From positions 1-7,803 of the forward strand of contig JAFPUX010000239.1 of assembly GCA_017413145.1 (NCBI GenBank): a stretch of 7,803 bases of DNA, written 5' to 3'. Below the pieces are notes generated by a model, which was not told the origin of the DNA, ran no database searches, and saw only the letters and a program-made list of their open reading frames with translations. This document shows positions 5,770 through 7,803 of the stretch, one piece after another. The stretch comes from Kiritimatiellia bacterium. GTDB lineage: Bacteria; Verrucomicrobiota; Kiritimatiellia; RFP12; UBA3636. The first letter of the stretch is position 1. Every line of letters begins with the position of its first letter. The position numbers and the translations under genes were made by a program.

Positions 5770-5860
5770 GGGGATGGATGCGGATGCGGGGTGAAAAGAG
5801 GGAAGGCCGGCGAGTTGGTTCGGACGGCCGGGGACGGGAAATCGGACGGATGGCAGGGGT

Positions 5861-5913
5861 GGAAACGCAGCCGGTTAGTGGAAACGGAAGGGCATTCTAC
5901 GGCAAGGGAAACG
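5861..5913 (-). repeat. Three CGTTTCC heptamers over the 319-aa orphan promoter
   Basis: The minus-strand heptamer CGTTTCC occurs at 5913-5907 (inside the -35/-10 spacer), 5886-5880 (at the predicted start site) and 5867-5861 (about +20). Same-orientation copies over a promoter resemble operator sites. Spacing is unequal (27 and 19 bp), so this is tentative. Confidence 0.35.
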
Positions 5914-5922
5914 GAAAAGCAA
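5894..5922 (-). promoter_or_regulatory. Sigma70-type promoter for the 319-aa orphan gene
   Basis: Minus strand TTGCTT (5922-5917), 17 bp, TAGAAT (5899-5894); predicted start near 5887, giving a leader of about 118 nt. The leader (5770-5886) is pyrimidine-rich on the transcript strand, with no Shine-Dalgarno before ATG 5769. Repeat C begins 2 bp upstream of the -35. Apart from this promoter, the heptamers, repeat C and the 6012-6034 hairpin, I see nothing else in the 322-bp gap 5770-6091. Confidence 0.75.
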
Positions 5923-5924
5923 GG

Positions 5925-5946
5925 AAAATCATCCACGGTGCGATTG
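5925..5946 (+). repeat. 22-bp intergenic repeat, copy C (inverted)
   Basis: Plus-strand copy reading AAAATCAT-CCACGGTGCGATTG (hyphen for layout), 20 of 22 identical to copy B but in the opposite orientation to A and B. It sits directly upstream of the -35 of the orphan promoter. With copies A and B it brackets both orphan genes. Confidence 0.6.
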
Positions 5947-6011
5947 TGTGACGACAGGGATTTCGGCCGAGAAGTGTCGGGGAGTCGCGACGGAACGACT
6001 TCAGAGAGTCA

Positions 6012-6034
6012 CGACGGCGAAAGATTCGCCGTCG
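6012..6034 (-). terminator. Strong hairpin downstream of the M3 peptidase gene
   Basis: A perfect 10-bp inverted repeat (CGACGGCGAA / TTCGCCGTCG) with a 3-nt loop starts 57 nt past the peptidase stop. On the minus transcript it is followed by TGACTCTCTG rather than a U-run, so termination there is plausible but not canonical. Confidence 0.4.
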
Positions 6035-6091
6035 AAGACGCCGAAGAAGAGAAGCTCGGCGCGGGCGGCGAGGGCCGAGAGGTCGGCGGGG

Positions 6092-7803
6092 TCAGGCGAG
6101 GCCGGTGTGGCGAAGGAGGGCGGCGGGGTCGGGGTCGCGGCCGCGGAAGTCGCGGAAGACGTCCGCCGGGGCGCGGGAGCCGCCGAGGGCCAGGATCGTG
6201 GCGGCGTAGCGGCGGCCGGTCGCGGCGCGCGCGGCGGGGTCGCCGAGGCCCGCGTCCTCGAACGCGCCGAAGGCGTCGTGCGCGAGGATGTCCGCCCACA
6301 TGTAGCTGTAGTAGCCGGCGGCGTAGCCGCCCGAGAAGACGTGCGTGAAGGCGTCGAGGAACCGGTCCTCCGGGATGGGCGGCAGCACGGCGAAGCGGTC
6401 GAACGCGGCGCGTTGCGCGGCGGCGGCGTCCGGCAGGGCGGGGCAGGGGACCTTCTCGTGCAGGTCCATGTCCATGAGCGCGAAGGAGAGCTGCCGCATG
6501 GTCGCCCGGCCGGTGCCGAAGGTGGCGGCGCCGCGGACGCGGGCGATGAGGTCGTCCGGCATCGGTTCGCCCGTGTCGACGTGGCGAGAGAGGGCGCGCA
6601 GGGGGCCGGGCTCGCGGCACCAGTTCTCCATGAACTGCGAGGCGAGCTCGACGGCGTCCCATTCGACGTTGTTGATGCCCGAGCACTCCGGGTCGTCCAC
6701 GCGCGTGAGCATGCCCTGCAACGCATGGCCGAACTCGTGGAACACGGTCTCGACGTCGTAGAGCGTCATGAGCGACGGCCTGCCGCCGGCGGGCGGCGCC
6801 TGGTTGCAGCACAGCAGCGCGAGCGGGAGCACGAGCAAGCCGTCCGGGCGGCGCTCGCGGGAGCGGAGTTCGTCCATCCACGCGCCGCCGCGCTTGGTGG
6901 CGGGGCGCGAATAGGGGTCGAGGTAGAAGTGCGCGACGGGTGCGCCGTCCTCGCCGCGGACGCGGAAGAAGCGCACGTCGGGATGCCAGATGGGCGCCTC
7001 GCCGTCCGCGGGCTCGACCGTCACGCCGAAGAGCTCGCGCGCGAGGCCGAAGAGCCCTTCGAGGACGCGCGGGAACGGGAAGTAGGGGCGGAGCGTCTCG
7101 GGCGAGTAGCCGTGGAGCGCCTCGAGCTGGCGGCGCGACCAGTAGGCCAGGTCCCACGGCGCCAGGTCGCCGGCGAAGCCGTTCTCCGCGGCGAAGGCGC
7201 GCAGCGAGGCGAGCTCGGCGCGGCCCTTGGCGAGGGCGGGGCCGCCGATGCGGTCGATCATCGCGTAGACGGCTTCCGGCGCCTTGGCCATGCGCGAGTC
7301 GAGCGCGAGCCGCGCGTAGGTCGGGAAGCCGAGCAGCGCGGCCTGTTCGCGGCGCAGGGCGAGGATCTCCTCCAGCACCGGGCCGTTGTCGAGCGGCGGC
7401 GCGGAGGCGCGGGAGACGAGGGCGCGGTAGACCTTTTCGCGCAGGTCCCGGCGCTCCGCGTACTGCAGGAACGGGCCACTGACGGCGTTCTCGAGCGTGA
7501 CGCGCCACGGGCCGTTTTCCGCGGTCGCGCCGGCCTCGCCGGCGTCGCGCGCGGAGGCGGCGAGGAGCTCGCGGACGGAGAGCGGGAGGCCCGCGGCCTC
7601 GTCCTCCGAGCGGAGGACGAGCGAAAAGGCCTTGGTCGCGTCGAGCGTGTTGTTGGCAAACTTGGTGGAGAGCTCGGAGAGGCGCGTGGCAGCGGCTACG
7701 AAGCGTTCGCGTGCCGCGCCTTCGAGGGCGACGCCGGCGTCGCGCGCGTCGCGCAGACCGGCCTCGACGACGCGCCGCCGGCCCTCGGGCATCGCGCCGA
7801 AGC
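6092..7803 (-). CDS. prlC: M3-family metallopeptidase, oligopeptidase A-like, N-terminus cut by window edge
   Basis: The frame is open to the right edge; numbering here starts at the Met at 7792 (not the true start; three further in-frame residues, FGA, precede it). 566 residues are visible against about 680 in E. coli oligopeptidase A (PrlC), so roughly the first 110 are missing. The enzyme is a cytoplasmic zinc endopeptidase that degrades short peptides, including signal-peptide fragments. The zinc site is H352-E-F-G-H356 with the third ligand E382 in WDAVELASQ, 26 residues on. Other family landmarks are LSELSTKFANNTLDAT near the N-terminal end, WHPDVRFF, KRGGAWMDELR, QFMENW, and the substrate-binding GGYAAGYYSYMWAD near the C-terminus. 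The end (RDFRGRDPDPAALLRHTGL) aligns with the normal C-terminus, so the 3' end is intact. Its promoter is outside the window. Confidence 0.95.
   Translation of the reverse strand, partial: FGAMPEGRRRVVEAGLRDARDAGVALEGAARERFVAAATRLSELSTKFANNTLDATKAFSLVLRSEDEAAGLPLSVRELLAASARDAGEAGATAENGPWRVTLENAVSGPFLQYAERRDLREKVYRALVSRASAPPLDNGPVLEEILALRREQAALLGFPTYARLALDSRMAKAPEAVYAMIDRIGGPALAKGRAELASLRAFAAENGFAGDLAPWDLAYWSRRQLEALHGYSPETLRPYFPFPRVLEGLFGLARELFGVTVEPADGEAPIWHPDVRFFRVRGEDGAPVAHFYLDPYSRPATKRGGAWMDELRSRERRPDGLLVLPLALLCCNQAPPAGGRPSLMTLYDVETVFHEFGHALQGMLTRVDDPECSGINNVEWDAVELASQFMENWCREPGPLRALSRHVDTGEPMPDDLIARVRGAATFGTGRATMRQLSFALMDMDLHEKVPCPALPDAAAAQRAAFDRFAVLPPIPEDRFLDAFTHVFSGGYAAGYYSYMWADILAHDAFGAFEDAGLGDPAARAATGRRYAATILALGGSRAPADVFRDFRGRDPDPAALLRHTGLA

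Noticed and set aside
3679..5946. CRISPR array or integron attC sites as an explanation of the 22-bp repeats
   Set aside because: Copies are more than 1 kb apart with genes between and one is inverted; no RYYYAAC/GTTRRRY core pairs or integrase were seen.
6001..6091. Out-of-frame reading ending ELLFFGVFDGESFAVVTL just past the peptidase stop
   Set aside because: It looks somewhat protein-like but has no start codon nearby, and the peptidase already ends at the normal family C-terminus, so neither a frameshift nor a separate gene is supported.

Overview
The window is GC-rich bacterial DNA, with ordinary gene stretches around 70-75% GC by eye. Every supported gene lies on the minus strand, so transcription runs right to left. 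The long plus-strand reading frames are Arg/Glu-rich antisense shadows. From right to left the content is: an M3-family oligopeptidase A-like gene cut by the right edge; two orphan membrane-anchored genes with intergenic spacers; a pqqD-like/kamA pair; and a UbiA-type prenyltransferase/GT-C membrane protein pair, the last cut by the left edge.

The organism cannot be fixed from sequence alone. The GC content, the near absence of Shine-Dalgarno sequences, and the style of the two orphan proteins recall uncultured Kiritimatiellota/Lentisphaerota-type (PVC) bacteria. One orphan has a C-terminal domain like those of pseudopilin-like proteins in that group. This placement rests on memory and is low confidence.

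The promoters are unusually readable. Three minus-strand sites have a TTGC-type -35, exactly 17 bp, and TAGAAT. They sit before the pqqD-like gene, the ubiA-like gene and the 319-aa orphan. The ubiA-like promoter puts the predicted start site 2-3 nt from the ATG, so that mRNA is probably near-leaderless. The other two leaders are about 120-140 nt, pyrimidine-rich, and lack a ribosome binding site. Within both two-gene operons the stop and next start overlap as ATGA, implying translational coupling.

Functional units: (i) the PqqD-like protein plus a KamA-type radical SAM/PLP enzyme that keeps the lysine-binding and PLP residues but lacks the zinc site; (ii) a decaprenyl-phosphate phosphoribosyltransferase-like UbiA enzyme plus a GT-C-like polytopic protein, suggesting lipid-linked sugar export or cell-surface glycan assembly; (iii) peptide degradation by the M3 peptidase. 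The least explained part is 3.65-5.95 kb: the two orphan genes are each bounded by copies of a 22-bp intergenic repeat (three copies), GC falls to about 51% near one of them, and a perfect 25-bp palindrome lies inside the other orphan gene.
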